DNA of 64,000 nt from Solibacillus silvestris (GCA_001586195.1 CP014609.1:2756501-2820500); one strand, 5' to 3'. Numbered from the stretch's first letter, positions 26,602 to 36,340 are shown. Numbers and translations: made by a program. The notes: generated by a model not told the origin, from the sequence alone.

Positions 26602-28713
26602 CTAGTTTTTAAGCGTAATTAAGCCGTCCGCAATTTTAACTCCGTGACCTTCATCAAAAACCATAACGGGATTCAAATCCGCTTCCAGAATATCCTCTTC
26701 AACTGTTGCAATTACTTTACTGAAGTCGGAAATCAACTTGCTTAATGCATCGATATCACGCGCTTTTTTTCCGCGGTATGCTTGCAGTACCTGACTTGCA
26801 CTGAGCTCTTCAATCATCTCTTTCGCCTGTTCACGGGAAACAGGTGCTTTTCGCATTGAAATATCTTTTAATACTTCGATATAAATACCGCCAAGGCCGA
26901 CAATGACCATCTGACCGAAAATCGGATCACGCTTGGAGCCGACAAACATTTCGGTAAAATCGCCTTTAATCATTTCCTGGATCAATATCCCTTCAAATGT
27001 TGCATTTGGCGTTGCTTCAATAATGGCTTTTAATTTATTGAATTCCTCAATCGCCTGTTCTTCTGATGTAATGTTTAGACTGACGAGCCCTTTGTCCGTT
27101 TTGTGCAAAATTTGCGGGGACATCCCTTTTAGCACAAGCGGGTATTGGAAATCCTTTATTACTTCGATCGCTTCCTGCTCGGTTGTGACAAGCTGTTCGT
27201 TCGTAATCGGCAAATCAAACTGCTGCAGGAACTTTTTGCTCGTATATTCCGTTAAATCACCGTTAAGTCCTGTTAAGTCGGCATTAAAATTCGGGATTAC
27301 TTGTTCAAAATTTCTGCTGTTAAATTCACCAAAATCCTTCATTGCCCTTAACGCAATGACAGCTCTCGTCGGATCCTGAATTACCGGTACCCCTGCCTCC
27401 CTAAAGGCCAGGCTCGATTGCGGACTATTGATTGTGACCGTTATTTGAGGGATATGCGGGAATTTATCCTTCATCCTTCTCAATGTTTCAATTCGTTCTT
27501 TAATCGAATCATGCTTTAATCCAGCAAATCCTAGGAAAACAATGGCCGTATCATAGGAGCCGCTCGATAGTACAGCATCAATAAAATCCTCAAGCAACGT
27601 CGGGATATACGAAATTTGGGCTGTCGTATCAATCGGATTTTGCGTGCCTGCAATCGGCAGTATCGCTTTTAATTTTTCTTTTACATCATCTGGTGTTTCA
27701 GGCAATGTAAAGCCGCGTTCTGCCAGCTGATCTGCCAGCATAATCCCTACACCTCCGGAAATCGTAAACACTGCTGCCCGGTTTCCTTTTGGTGATGGCA
27801 GTTGGGAAGCGACATATGTAACATCCAAAAATTCGTCGATTGTCGTTGCACGGTAAACACCGCTTTGACTGAATACTGTATCGAAAACAGCATCCGAACC
27901 AACGATTGAACCGGTATGCGACATGGCCGCTTTCATTCCAACTTCCGTCGTACCAACCTTCAGTGCGATAACAGGCTTATTGTTTTCTTTTGCAAGCTTG
28001 AACGCATTGATCAGTTTATTTCCGTCTTTTACGCCTTCGATATAGCAGGCAATGACATCCGTGTTTGGATCTGTCGCCAAATATTCAATACAATCGGCTA
28101 CATCCACATCTGCCTCGTTTCCTGTTGCGATAAAATAGCTGAATCCGATATTTTGCTGTCTTGCCAGTGTAAAAACGTGAGAACCGAATGCGCCACTTTG
28201 ACTGACAAACCCGATTTTGCTGTCCAGCGGTTTTTCATCTTCAATAATTGTTGAAAATGTACCGTAAAATCCTAATTGGACATTGAACAAACCGAGGCAG
28301 TTTGGACCGAGTACTCGGATGCCGTATTGCTTGGCAATTTGTACAATTTTTTGTTGTTCCAGTTCACCTTCTTGACCGATTTCTCCAAAGCCCGCACTGA
28401 AAATGACAACAGATTTTACACCTTGCTTTGCACACTTCTCCAGGTTTTCAATTACGGCAGAACTCGGTAATGCGATGATGGCAACATCCACTGAGTTTTC
28501 TACACTTAAAATGTCGTGAAAGCATGTTAAACCATTAATCTCGTCATACTTCGGGTTGATTGGATAAACGTCGCCTTTATATCCGTAGTTTTGTAGATAG
28601 CTTAAAGGTCTGCCTCCAATTTTTTTCGAATCAGGAGATGCCCCGATAATCGCAATACTTTTTGGATTAAATAATGCGTCTAAATTATTTAACGTCAACA
28701 CTTCATTTGTCAC
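26602..28713 (-). CDS. ADP-forming acyl-CoA synthetase (acetate--CoA ligase family)
   Basis: A roughly 703-residue NDP-forming CoA ligase fusing both subunits. Order: CoA-binding Rossmann domain (SIAIIGASPDSKKIGG), ligase-CoA domain with the phosphohistidine in MKAAMSHTGSIVGSD (about residue 262), then a C-terminal ATP-grasp part (YPLVLKGMSPQILHKTDKG). It activates an acid to its CoA thioester. The start is uncertain: the GTG at 28713 has AAAGGTG upstream, while ATG at 28743 lacks a Shine-Dalgarno and is only about 15 nt from the predicted transcript start. It is the first gene of a seven-gene block behind a sigma-54 promoter at 28770. Confidence 0.87.
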   Translation of the reverse strand: MTNEVLTLNNLDALFNPKSIAIIGASPDSKKIGGRPLSYLQNYGYKGDVYPINPKYDEINGLTCFHDILSVENSVDVAIIALPSSAVIENLEKCAKQGVKSVVIFSAGFGEIGQEGELEQQKIVQIAKQYGIRVLGPNCLGLFNVQLGFYGTFSTIIEDEKPLDSKIGFVSQSGAFGSHVFTLARQQNIGFSYFIATGNEADVDVADCIEYLATDPNTDVIACYIEGVKDGNKLINAFKLAKENNKPVIALKVGTTEVGMKAAMSHTGSIVGSDAVFDTVFSQSGVYRATTIDEFLDVTYVASQLPSPKGNRAAVFTISGGVGIMLADQLAERGFTLPETPDDVKEKLKAILPIAGTQNPIDTTAQISYIPTLLEDFIDAVLSSGSYDTAIVFLGFAGLKHDSIKERIETLRRMKDKFPHIPQITVTINSPQSSLAFREAGVPVIQDPTRAVIALRAMKDFGEFNSRNFEQVIPNFNADLTGLNGDLTEYTSKKFLQQFDLPITNEQLVTTEQEAIEVIKDFQYPLVLKGMSPQILHKTDKGLVSLNITSEEQAIEEFNKLKAIIEATPNATFEGILIQEMIKGDFTEMFVGSKRDPIFGQMVIVGLGGIYIEVLKDISMRKAPVSREQAKEMIEELSASQVLQAYRGKKARDIDALSKLISDFSKVIATVEEDILEADLNPVMVFDEGHGVKIADGLITLKN

Positions 28714-28769
28714 GATGGCTAACACACCTTTCATCTGCATCATATATTTATTGGTTACACTTTCTATAA

Positions 28770-28785
28770 AGCAAAACGCGTGCCA
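28770..28785 (-). promoter_or_regulatory. Sigma-54 promoter of the CoA-ligase operon
   Basis: On the minus strand TGGCACGCGTTTTGCT matches TGGCAC-N5-TTGC exactly, with GG and GC 12 bp apart. It lies 27-57 nt before the candidate start codons of the ADP-forming CoA ligase. A PrpR-like sigma-54 activator gene is directly upstream. Confidence 0.88.
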
Positions 28786-28890
28786 AACATCATTTTTTCA
28801 GCAAAAAGCTGTTTTTTCTTTTGTTTTTTTCGTTCTCCCCCTTTATAGACCGCTTATAAATAAAGAACTTTTGCATAGTTATTTCATGGT

Positions 28891-28919
28891 GTTTCATAAT
28901 TGAAACGAATTAGTTTCAA
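28891..28919. promoter_or_regulatory. Candidate enhancer (GTTTCA/TGAAAC) for the sigma-54 activator
   Basis: GTTTCA (28891), TGAAAC (28901) and GTTTCA (28913) form two overlapping dyads, GTTTCA-N4-TGAAAC and TTGAAAC-N6-GTTTCAA. They lie about 110 bp upstream of the -24 element at 28785, the usual distance for a sigma-54 enhancer, and related pairs occur at 36311 and 40227. Confidence 0.5.
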
Positions 28920-28960
28920 CAAAAAAACTCTCCAGTGTCATTCCACTAGAGAGTCTTCTA
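28920..28960 (-). terminator. Terminator of the sigma-54 activator gene
   Basis: On the minus strand ACTCTCTAGTG pairs with CACTGGAGAGT and is followed by seven T. It isolates the activator gene from the CoA-ligase operon, which uses its own promoter. Confidence 0.88.
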
Positions 28961-28962
28961 TA

Positions 28963-30891
28963 TTATTTCAAATTAAATTCATTCATTTTTCTCCACAGCG
29001 TACTTCTACTAATTCCGAGTATATCGGCTGCTTCTTTTTTATTCCCGTTTGTCTGTTCGAGAATTTCTTTGATTTTCAGCACTTCAATTTCTTTCATTGT
29101 CTGCTGAAACGTTTCATTAATTGATTGTGTTTCATATAGTAAGTATTCATTTTCTTTTATTGATTCTTCTAAGTATTCGATGATGAGATTTTCTTCAATT
29201 TCGTTGTCCGGGCCAATATATGCGAACAGCCTTTCGATTGTATTTTCGAATTCCCTTACGTTTCCTTCCCAATTATGGCTTTCCAATATAGAAACTAATG
29301 AATCGAAATATTTATCAATTATAGGGCTTAGTCGCTTATAGTTTTTATTCGTGTAATTACGTAACAGTAATCCAATATCTTCTTTCCGCTTGTTTAAATC
29401 CGGTAAAAATAAATTAAGAACCGCAATCCGGTAATATAAATCCATTCTAAATTCTTTGGATCTTACACCTTCGATTAAGTTAACATTCGTTGCCGAAATA
29501 ATACGTACATCAACCGGTACAGATGTTGAAGCTCCGACACGGCGAACATTTTTTTCCTGCAATACGCGCAACAGTTTCGCTTGCATGCTTAATGGCAGTT
29601 CACCGATTTCATCTAAAAACAATGTTCCATTATGGGCAATTTCGAACAGACCAGGTTTACCGCCTTTAATCGCCCCTGTGAATGCTCCCTCGCTATAGCC
29701 AAAAAACTCACTTTCCAGTAAATTTTCCGGAATTGCTGCGCAGTTTACTGCAATAAACGGCTGGTTAAATCGGTTGCTGGCATTATGAATACTTTGAGCA
29801 AATAATTCTTTTCCGGTTCCTGATTCCCCTAAAATCAATACATTCGCATCTGCTCTGGCAAATTTCTGAGCCTTCATTTTCGCTTTGATCGTTTGGTTAC
29901 TCTGACCAATAATATCGTCGAATGTATAAATTGCCCCTTCGTATTTTTTATTCAGCTTTCTTCTTACTTTATTTTCTTTTTGCTGCAGTGCTTCAATATC
30001 GGATAAGATAATAATATTTCCATCAACTGTTTTATCGACGTGAATTATATGCTTATCCATCATAAGCGATTTGTTCTTATATTTTAAAATACTGTCCTTT
30101 GCTTCTTTCGGTGATAAAATCTCTTCCAGCAGTTCACCTTTATCTAAAATTTCTGAAATATAATTCGACTCGTAGTTCTTGTCCTGTTCCAATTCCAGAA
30201 TTTTAATTGCGGCCTGATTGATATTAATGATGCGGTTCATTTGATTCAAGCTGATGATTCCGTCATGGAAATTTTCCATTACAATGCTTTGGCGCTTCTG
30301 ATTACTTCTCTCCAGCACTTTTGCTCTTAAAATATCAAATGCAATTCCGACCGCCAATTGGATTGTTTCCTGGTCATACCATAATATACCTTTCATGCCA
30401 TGCTTCTTTGCCAAATTTACAATTAGCCCTGAACCAATAATAACGTTTTGTGTATCTTTACTTAATTCTTTTACGACTTCTTCTGCATTTTCAGCCGAAG
30501 TGTAAACATGTTGTTCGATATTTAATCCAAGTATTTCTTTTAGTTTCACTTCATTATAATTTTTATCTTCGTTTATAAATTCTTTATAATAATTGACGAC
30601 ACATACTTTTTTCGAATATTTCGAAGCTTCCATTAATGCTTTTATAAAGTCTTGTGTCTGAACACGTAACGGAACAATATAGCCGCGTACATTCAATTTC
30701 TTTAAACGTTCCGCCAGCACTACTCCGCAAATTAAAATATCGTCATTATTTATATAATTCGGGTGATTTAAAATATGTAATGAGCTCACTTCTTGTACAA
30801 CTAAATTTTGTACGCTGTCCCTGCGTTTTTGAATTTCATCTTTTACATAATCAACTAACGGATAAGAACCTGAAACCAATAATTTTAACAA
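28963..30891 (-). CDS. Sigma-54-dependent transcriptional activator (PrpR_N, PAS, AAA+, Fis HTH)
   Basis: A 642-residue enhancer-binding protein. The N-terminal ~190 residues resemble the PrpR_N sensory domain; a PAS-like segment (MENFHDGIISLNQMNRIINI) follows near 205-310. The AAA+ core has Walker A GESGTGKE, the sigma-54 contact loop GAFTGA, and Walker B GTLFLDEIGELP. A C-terminal Fis-type helix-turn-helix ends with NKKEAADILGISRSTLWRKM. The TTG at 30891 follows GGGGGAG by 8 nt; a GTG at 30912 lies upstream of that site. It probably senses a pathway intermediate directly and opens the four sigma-54 promoters of this island. It is flanked by terminators. Confidence 0.92.
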   Translation of the reverse strand: MLKLLVSGSYPLVDYVKDEIQKRRDSVQNLVVQEVSSLHILNHPNYINNDDILICGVVLAERLKKLNVRGYIVPLRVQTQDFIKALMEASKYSKKVCVVNYYKEFINEDKNYNEVKLKEILGLNIEQHVYTSAENAEEVVKELSKDTQNVIIGSGLIVNLAKKHGMKGILWYDQETIQLAVGIAFDILRAKVLERSNQKRQSIVMENFHDGIISLNQMNRIININQAAIKILELEQDKNYESNYISEILDKGELLEEILSPKEAKDSILKYKNKSLMMDKHIIHVDKTVDGNIIILSDIEALQQKENKVRRKLNKKYEGAIYTFDDIIGQSNQTIKAKMKAQKFARADANVLILGESGTGKELFAQSIHNASNRFNQPFIAVNCAAIPENLLESEFFGYSEGAFTGAIKGGKPGLFEIAHNGTLFLDEIGELPLSMQAKLLRVLQEKNVRRVGASTSVPVDVRIISATNVNLIEGVRSKEFRMDLYYRIAVLNLFLPDLNKRKEDIGLLLRNYTNKNYKRLSPIIDKYFDSLVSILESHNWEGNVREFENTIERLFAYIGPDNEIEENLIIEYLEESIKENEYLLYETQSINETFQQTMKEIEVLKIKEILEQTNGNKKEAADILGISRSTLWRKMNEFNLK

Positions 30892-31026
30892 TAGTTTTCT
30901 CCCCCGTTTCACTAGGTGTTATAACATTTCTTTCGAATCCCCTCTCTATAGTATAACAAGAAATTTCTATCTTTCATTTATAATTATCGGGACATATTGC
31001 AATCAATCTATTATTATACTAGAAAT

Positions 31027-31064
31027 AAAAAAAGCCTAAACGCTGTAAAATCAACGTTTAGGCA
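31027..31064 (-). terminator. Terminator of the monooxygenase-TRAP operon
   Basis: On the minus strand GCCTAAACG pairs with CGTTTAGGC (31063-31055 with 31042-31034) and is followed by seven T. Confidence 0.88.
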
Positions 31065-31108
31065 TTTCTAATTAAATCTACTAAAGTTGTTACATAAAAG
31101 TGAATAAA

Positions 31109-32053
31109 TTAAATAGCTTTGAACCATCTTTTTACATTGTTCACCATAATTGTCTCGAGCTGTTTATCTGTTACCCCATGCTCTTTTAGCATCGGGATCA
31201 CTGTTTCGAGTAAATAGGTCATGGACCAGTCTGGATGAACATGCTTTTTCAAATCATTCGGTTTGTACATATCCGTTGTACAGCAATAATCCTGTGACAG
31301 GAAAATGCGATTTTCATACCCTTTATCCAACAGCTGGAGTACTGTTTCATTCCTCTTTTGTGTTGAAAGCACTCTTGAAATACCATAGCGGTCCATCCCG
31401 ATAAACACGCCATAATCTAGTACTCTTTGAATATAGTCAATATTATCCGTATCGCCACAATGTCCGATGAGTACTTTTGATAAATCGACGCCTTCTTGTT
31501 CAAAGATTTCAATTTGTCTCAATCCCGTTTCCGTTGCCGGATGCGAATGCGTCATAATGGGCTTTCCTGTTTGCAGATGTGCTCTTGCTACTGCTCGAAT
31601 AACCTTTTCTACACCAGGCGTAATCCCTTGTACATCCGTTGCACATTTCAGGAAACCCGCTTTGATCGGAGTATTTTGAATGCCTACTTCAATATCTCTC
31701 ACAAATTGCTCAGCCAGAAAATCAATATCATTCACAGCAAACCGTGTAGGCAGAGTATCAAATGTATAAACTCCAGTTGCAGCAATAATTTGAACACCTG
31801 TTTCTTTTGAGATTTTCTCCATTAGCTTTACATCCCGGTCAAGCCCCATAACGGTCGGATCGAAAATTGTTTTTACGCCGTAAGCTTTCGCTCCAAGCAC
31901 TTGTTTTTTCGCTAATTCAAATTCCTCCTGCTCATCATACAGGTGTGGAAATTGTACAGCCACCGCTTCTGACCTTGTCCGCATATGCTCATGTACTAAT
32001 GTGTAGCCAAGGTCATCAATATGAAGCTCTCCCAAAACCGAATTGACCTTCAA
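31109..32053 (-). CDS. Phosphotriesterase-family metal hydrolase (lactonase-like)
   Basis: A 314-residue TIM-barrel hydrolase. The binuclear metal ligands are visible: HEH in TLVHEHM (about residue 21), the probable carboxylated Lys in AGFLKCATD (about 140), His in MTHSHPA (about 174), His in IGHCGDTDN (about 203) and Asp in LSQDYCC (about 261). Many relatives are lactonases and phosphotriesterase activity is often secondary. The start is TTG at 32053 behind GGAGGGG. It is the last gene of the operon with the luciferase-like monooxygenase and TRAP transporter, so hydrolysis of an ester or lactone made by that enzyme is an attractive guess. Confidence 0.85.
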   Translation of the reverse strand: MKVNSVLGELHIDDLGYTLVHEHMRTRSEAVAVQFPHLYDEQEEFELAKKQVLGAKAYGVKTIFDPTVMGLDRDVKLMEKISKETGVQIIAATGVYTFDTLPTRFAVNDIDFLAEQFVRDIEVGIQNTPIKAGFLKCATDVQGITPGVEKVIRAVARAHLQTGKPIMTHSHPATETGLRQIEIFEQEGVDLSKVLIGHCGDTDNIDYIQRVLDYGVFIGMDRYGISRVLSTQKRNETVLQLLDKGYENRIFLSQDYCCTTDMYKPNDLKKHVHPDWSMTYLLETVIPMLKEHGVTDKQLETIMVNNVKRWFKAI

Positions 32054-32064
32054 AACATCCCCTC

Positions 32065-33375
32065 CTATCCTTTCACTAAATCAGGTAAAAATGTAGCAAT
32101 TTCCGGGAATGCATAAAGAACGAAAATTAACGTAACAATCGGAATCATGAAAATAATAGCTCCTTTAAATATGCTTCCTAAATCCAGTTCCTTCACAACA
32201 CCTCTCAGTACAAAACAGTTCATGCCAACAGGTGGTGAAATCAATGCTACTTCTACAAGTAATACAATAATAACCCCAAACCAGATTAGATTAAAATCAT
32301 AGGCGATTAATGTCGGTAAAAGTATTGGAATTGTTACGACAATCATCGCTAATGTATCCATAATTGCACCAAGAATCAGATACATTAAAATCATGAGTAA
32401 GAAGAATGCAAATGGTGATAAATCAGCTGAGAATAAGAAATCAGCCAATAAGTTTGGAACTCGTGTAATCGTCAATACATAGTTTAACAGGAAGGCACCG
32501 ATAACGATTGCAAATATGAAGCCAGTCGTTTTCAACGTACCGAAAATTGCCTCCGAAAATTTTGCAAGCGTCAGTTTTCTACGTAGCAGAGCAATAACAA
32601 AGGAACCGAAAGCCCCAATACCTGCCGCTTCCGTTGCAGTGAAGTACCCCGCATAAATCCCACCCATAACTACGATGAATAATAAAATAATCCATATATT
32701 TACTTTTAACGCGAGTAATTTTTCTCTAAGTGGAACAGGTTCGTCTAACTTATCTCCACCCATTTCCGGTCTGATTTTTGTCATAATAAGAATTGTTAAC
32801 CCAAATAATAATGTCAGTAAAATTCCCGGAATAATCCCGGCAATTAAAAGTTTTCCGATGGACTGCTCTGTAATAACACCATAAATAATGAACATCGTAC
32901 TTGGTGGTATTAGAATCCCGAGCGTCCCCCCGGCAACGATGGAACCACCCGACAATACTTTTGAATAATTAGCCTTCTCCATCTCTTTTGCGGCAGCTAG
33001 TCCAATCGTACTCGTTGTCGCTAAACTAGATCCAGAAGAAGAAGCGAAAACAGCTGAAGCAGCAATTGTTGCTAAACCTAATCCGCCTCTAATACGTCCG
33101 AAAAATTTGCGGAACGTCGCAAATAATTCATCCGTAAATCCTGCTTGGAATAAAAATTGTCCCATTAATACAAATAGCGGAATAGTACTTAATGTATAGT
33201 TGTAACTGCGATCCCATGCAATACTTTCAATAGCTGTGAACAATACCTTTTCATTTTTCAAATACATAATGGCAAAAAAGGCGGGCATAGCCATCGACAA
33301 TACAATTGGAACACGCATAAACATTAATATAAATACTGAAATGATAACCAATACACCAACAGTTTCCGGACTCAT
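32065..33375 (-). CDS. TRAP transporter large permease (DctM-like)
   Basis: A 436-residue integral membrane protein with about 12 helices, the substrate-translocating subunit of a tripartite ATP-independent transporter. Family segments include MGQFLFQAGFTDELFATFRK, SGSSLATTSTIGLAAAKEME, GGTLGILIPPSTMFIIYG and ISPPVGMNCFVLRG. It lies 13 bp after the small subunit gene and 11 bp before the phosphotriesterase-like gene. The transporter probably imports an organic acid that feeds the surrounding pathway. Confidence 0.9.
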   Translation of the reverse strand: MSPETVGVLVIISVFILMFMRVPIVLSMAMPAFFAIMYLKNEKVLFTAIESIAWDRSYNYTLSTIPLFVLMGQFLFQAGFTDELFATFRKFFGRIRGGLGLATIAASAVFASSSGSSLATTSTIGLAAAKEMEKANYSKVLSGGSIVAGGTLGILIPPSTMFIIYGVITEQSIGKLLIAGIIPGILLTLLFGLTILIMTKIRPEMGGDKLDEPVPLREKLLALKVNIWIILLFIVVMGGIYAGYFTATEAAGIGAFGSFVIALLRRKLTLAKFSEAIFGTLKTTGFIFAIVIGAFLLNYVLTITRVPNLLADFLFSADLSPFAFFLLMILMYLILGAIMDTLAMIVVTIPILLPTLIAYDFNLIWFGVIIVLLVEVALISPPVGMNCFVLRGVVKELDLGSIFKGAIIFMIPIVTLIFVLYAFPEIATFLPDLVKG

Positions 33376-33388
33376 CGAATACCCCCTT

Positions 33389-33874
33389 CTATTCCTCCCA
33401 TTTTTCGTAACCTTTCATCCTCAACAGTACTGTAATCTTTTGAATAGCCATTAAAGCCCAGGCAATAAAACCGATAATCAGCAATATTTTTAAAGGATAA
33501 AATTTATATCCAAGCAATACTGATGAGTGCTGCGCATCAAATTTTGTGTAGAATGCATACGCAACCGTAAGACTAAAGATTACTGTAAGAATAAGAGAGA
33601 AGATATTTAATATTTTCTGTATCGTAGAAGGAAAATGATCTACTATAATTCCAACTTCCACATGTCCATTTTTATACTCTGTGTAGGCCAGAGCACCTGC
33701 AATTAAAATAACCATCCCTAACTGTACAATTTCGATATCCCCGATAATAGGTTTATGAAGTGCACGCGCTACTGCAGCTACTCCTACGAAAAGCATCATC
33801 AACGTCAGCGATATGTAAGCAATGTAAGCAACGGCCATGGAAAAGCCTTTCGCAAATTTATCAAAAAATGCCAT
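33389..33874 (-). CDS. TRAP transporter small permease (DctQ-like)
   Basis: A 161-residue protein with four membrane helices (about residues 13-35, 45-63, 85-107 and 125-147), as expected for DctQ. It contains the conserved Arg-containing second helix region and NGHVEVGIIVDHFP. AGGAGGGG precedes the ATG. It pairs with the large permease and the lipoprotein binding subunit on either side. Confidence 0.87.
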   Translation of the reverse strand: MAFFDKFAKGFSMAVAYIAYISLTLMMLFVGVAAVARALHKPIIGDIEIVQLGMVILIAGALAYTEYKNGHVEVGIIVDHFPSTIQKILNIFSLILTVIFSLTVAYAFYTKFDAQHSSVLLGYKFYPLKILLIIGFIAWALMAIQKITVLLRMKGYEKWEE

Positions 33875-33937
33875 GATTACCCCTCCTTTTTAGTAACAGG
33901 GGGAAAAGCAAATTCAACGCTTATCCCCCAATTAGGA

Positions 33938-34999
33938 TTACTTAGGAACGTCTACCCCTGCAGTCTCCAGCAATTCCGTATAGTAATCGACCATTGCTTG
34001 ACCATCATATCCGCGTTTTGTAGCTTCAGCTGCCCAATCTTCCATCTGTTTTTTAATCGGAGCTTTCCATTCAGCAAACTCCTGTTCAGTAGGCTCGTAA
34101 ACACCGCCACCATTTTTGGCAACTAATTCTTCGTACTTCGCGATATTTTTCACAGCGGTATTGATATACATTTCTGTACAAAGCTCATTGAATTTTGGAC
34201 CAAGGTCATTAATCATTAATTCCTGTAAATCTTCAGGAAGAGAATTTAAAAAGTCTGTATTAATATAAAACGGCATTACACTTACAGCTACGTCCGCTTT
34301 CGTCATCCATTTCGTAACTTCATCGAATTTGTAGCCGATTGCACCAACACCTGTGTAAACAGCATAATCCGTAATTCCGCGCTCCAATGCTTCGTAAAGA
34401 TCCGCATTCGACATGGAAACCGGCACCGCGCCTAATGTTTTCAGTAATTCAATACGTCCTGCAACACTATCCGAAACTTTCTTGTTTTTTAAATCACCTA
34501 CAGATTTAATCGGCTCTTCACCGAAAATCTGATAGGCATCCGTTGATGTGACACCCAAATATGTTACATCATCTGAAATATCCATACCGTACTTTTCAAT
34601 AAATGGTCCCATTACTTCAGGAACTAAATCCGGAGATTGAAGTAAAAACGGAATATCTCCAATTGTTGACGGGAATACATCCGTATCCGCATGTAAACCA
34701 GGAATGATAAATCCGGCATCATACACCCCTGCTTCAATATCCGCGTAACCAGAACTTAATGAGCCCAAAGCTGCTCCAGAATAAATATTTACCTTTAGAC
34801 GGCCGTCAGATTTTTCTTCCATATACTCCGCCCAAGGTTCTGCAACATGTTTTATAAAATCGCTTGATGCCGAAGCCGAGAAGTTTGTATCGAATTCATA
34901 TACATCTGAATCAGATCCAGCATCTGCACTACTACAGCCTACTAATAAAATTGATAACATTGCCCCCGAAAGATACATTCCTAACTTACGTGTATTCAT
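33938..34999 (-). CDS. TRAP transporter substrate-binding lipoprotein (DctP-like)
   Basis: A 353-residue lipoprotein with lipobox LVGC (Cys22). The mature domain shows DctP features: VAEPWAEYMEEKSDGRLKVN, YSGAALGS, VYDAGFIIPG, the conserved Arg-containing VAGRIELLKTLGAVPVSMS and DLYEALERGITDYAV. The Arg usually binds a substrate carboxylate, so an organic acid ligand is likely. It captures substrate outside the cell for the DctQM permease encoded downstream. Confidence 0.9.
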   Translation of the reverse strand: MNTRKLGMYLSGAMLSILLVGCSSADAGSDSDVYEFDTNFSASASSDFIKHVAEPWAEYMEEKSDGRLKVNIYSGAALGSLSSGYADIEAGVYDAGFIIPGLHADTDVFPSTIGDIPFLLQSPDLVPEVMGPFIEKYGMDISDDVTYLGVTSTDAYQIFGEEPIKSVGDLKNKKVSDSVAGRIELLKTLGAVPVSMSNADLYEALERGITDYAVYTGVGAIGYKFDEVTKWMTKADVAVSVMPFYINTDFLNSLPEDLQELMINDLGPKFNELCTEMYINTAVKNIAKYEELVAKNGGGVYEPTEQEFAEWKAPIKKQMEDWAAEATKRGYDGQAMVDYYTELLETAGVDVPK

Positions 35000-35025
35000 C
35001 CCTTTTCCCCCTTGTTATTAAATAT

Positions 35026-36093
35026 TTACGAGTTTAATTGTTCTACCTTTGCTCCGTTAAAATGAGGCATCACTTTTTCCGCGAATAGATTCATCGATTT
35101 CAGCACTTGTTCTTGAGGTTGGCCGCCAATATTCATCCATAAAATAATATTGTTCAGTCCTGTTTCTTTTTTGAAACGCTCAATATCTTCAATCACTTTT
35201 TCAGGAGAACCGACTAACGTATTTTCTGATTGCAGGAAGCGGTCATAATCAACATTACGTTCACGGTCAATAACACCAAACGTTGGGCGATTATCGCGTT
35301 CGCTCATATACCACTCAAGTCCAGCACGGTACTCTTTTTGTGCCTGTTCCGTCGTTTCAGCAACATAACAGAATAATAGCTTACCAGAACGCGAGATAGC
35401 GCTTTCAACATATTCTTCAGAAAGCCCCGAATTCAGCGCCGATTCACGGTACAACTTAATTTTGTGGTTTGTATCTTCGTTTGTGATACCACCAAGCATG
35501 AAAGAATGCCCTTGTTCAGCCGCATTGATCATTGACGCATCATTTCCTGATACCATTACAAAAATAGGCGGACCATCTTTTTGAATCGGACGCGGATATA
35601 CCGGGATATTATTAATATTGTAGAACTGACCTGAGTACGTTACACGCTCAGACTGGATTGCCGCTTTTAAAATATCCAAAGATTCCAAATATTTTGCATG
35701 TCTTTCATCAAAGTCGATATTATATGCATCAAACTCCAACTTATCGTAGCCCTTACCTACACCTAAATAAAGTCGGCCATTACTGATTACATCTACTAAA
35801 TTCATATCTTCGGCTACTTGTAATGGATGGTGCAACGGTAAACGTGTTACCCCTGTAGCAAGCTTAATATTTTTAGTGATCGCAGCTGCCGCGGATAAGT
35901 AAACAGCCGTATTACTTACAACACCATAAGCACGTGCATTATGTTCAGCAATCCAAACCGCTTCATACCCTAAGTCATCTGCCAGTTTAATTTGTTCCAA
36001 CCCGTCCTTCAGCTCTTCAGCGTCAGTTTTCGTCGGTGGAATTGAGTTCAGGAAAAATAAACCAAACTTCATTTCTTTACTTGTGTTAGTCAT
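35026..36093 (-). CDS. LLM-class flavin-dependent monooxygenase
   Basis: A 355-residue bacterial-luciferase-like TIM-barrel flavoprotein. Characteristic segments are KLADDLGYEAVWIAEHNARAY, TKNIKLATGVTRLPLHHPLQ, VAEDMNLVDVISNGRLYLGV and TLVGSPEKVIEDIERFKKE. It should use reduced flavin, made by the two reductases at 22613-23668, and O2 to insert oxygen, by hydroxylation, epoxidation or Baeyer-Villiger-like chemistry. It is the first gene of the block under the sigma-54 promoter at 36168, ahead of a TRAP transporter and a lactonase-like hydrolase. The substrate is unknown. Confidence 0.88.
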   Translation of the reverse strand: MTNTSKEMKFGLFFLNSIPPTKTDAEELKDGLEQIKLADDLGYEAVWIAEHNARAYGVVSNTAVYLSAAAAITKNIKLATGVTRLPLHHPLQVAEDMNLVDVISNGRLYLGVGKGYDKLEFDAYNIDFDERHAKYLESLDILKAAIQSERVTYSGQFYNINNIPVYPRPIQKDGPPIFVMVSGNDASMINAAEQGHSFMLGGITNEDTNHKIKLYRESALNSGLSEEYVESAISRSGKLLFCYVAETTEQAQKEYRAGLEWYMSERDNRPTFGVIDRERNVDYDRFLQSENTLVGSPEKVIEDIERFKKETGLNNIILWMNIGGQPQEQVLKSMNLFAEKVMPHFNGAKVEQLNS

Positions 36094-36167
36094 TTAAGTT
36101 CACTCCTAAGTTTTTTATTTGGTAGTTTTATAAAACGCCCTTGTCACATCGAGCTTATTTTTAATAA

Positions 36168-36183
36168 AGCAATTTTTGTACCA
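36168..36183 (-). promoter_or_regulatory. Sigma-54 promoter of the monooxygenase-TRAP operon
   Basis: On the minus strand TGGTACAAAAATTGCT fits TGGYRC-N5-TTGC, 75 nt before the monooxygenase start codon. Confidence 0.85.
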
Positions 36184-36295
36184 AACTAGCAAATATTATT
36201 CTTTTTATAATATTTTTTGTATTTTCTTCACTAAATAAAGAAAAAGTCATACAAATCGATCGGTACATCCTCTTAAATAATTTTTTCAGGCAAAT

Positions 36296-36340
36296 TAAAA
36301 CGAAATGGACGTTTCAAACTTAAAACATCCATTTCGCTTT
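36296..36340 (-). terminator. Probable terminator of etfA
   Basis: On the minus strand CGAAATGGA and TCCATTTCG pair (36336-36328 with 36309-36301), extended by GTTT/AAAC across a mismatch, then TTTTAATTT. It shares bases with a possible enhancer half-site (GTTTCA at 36311). Confidence 0.65.
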
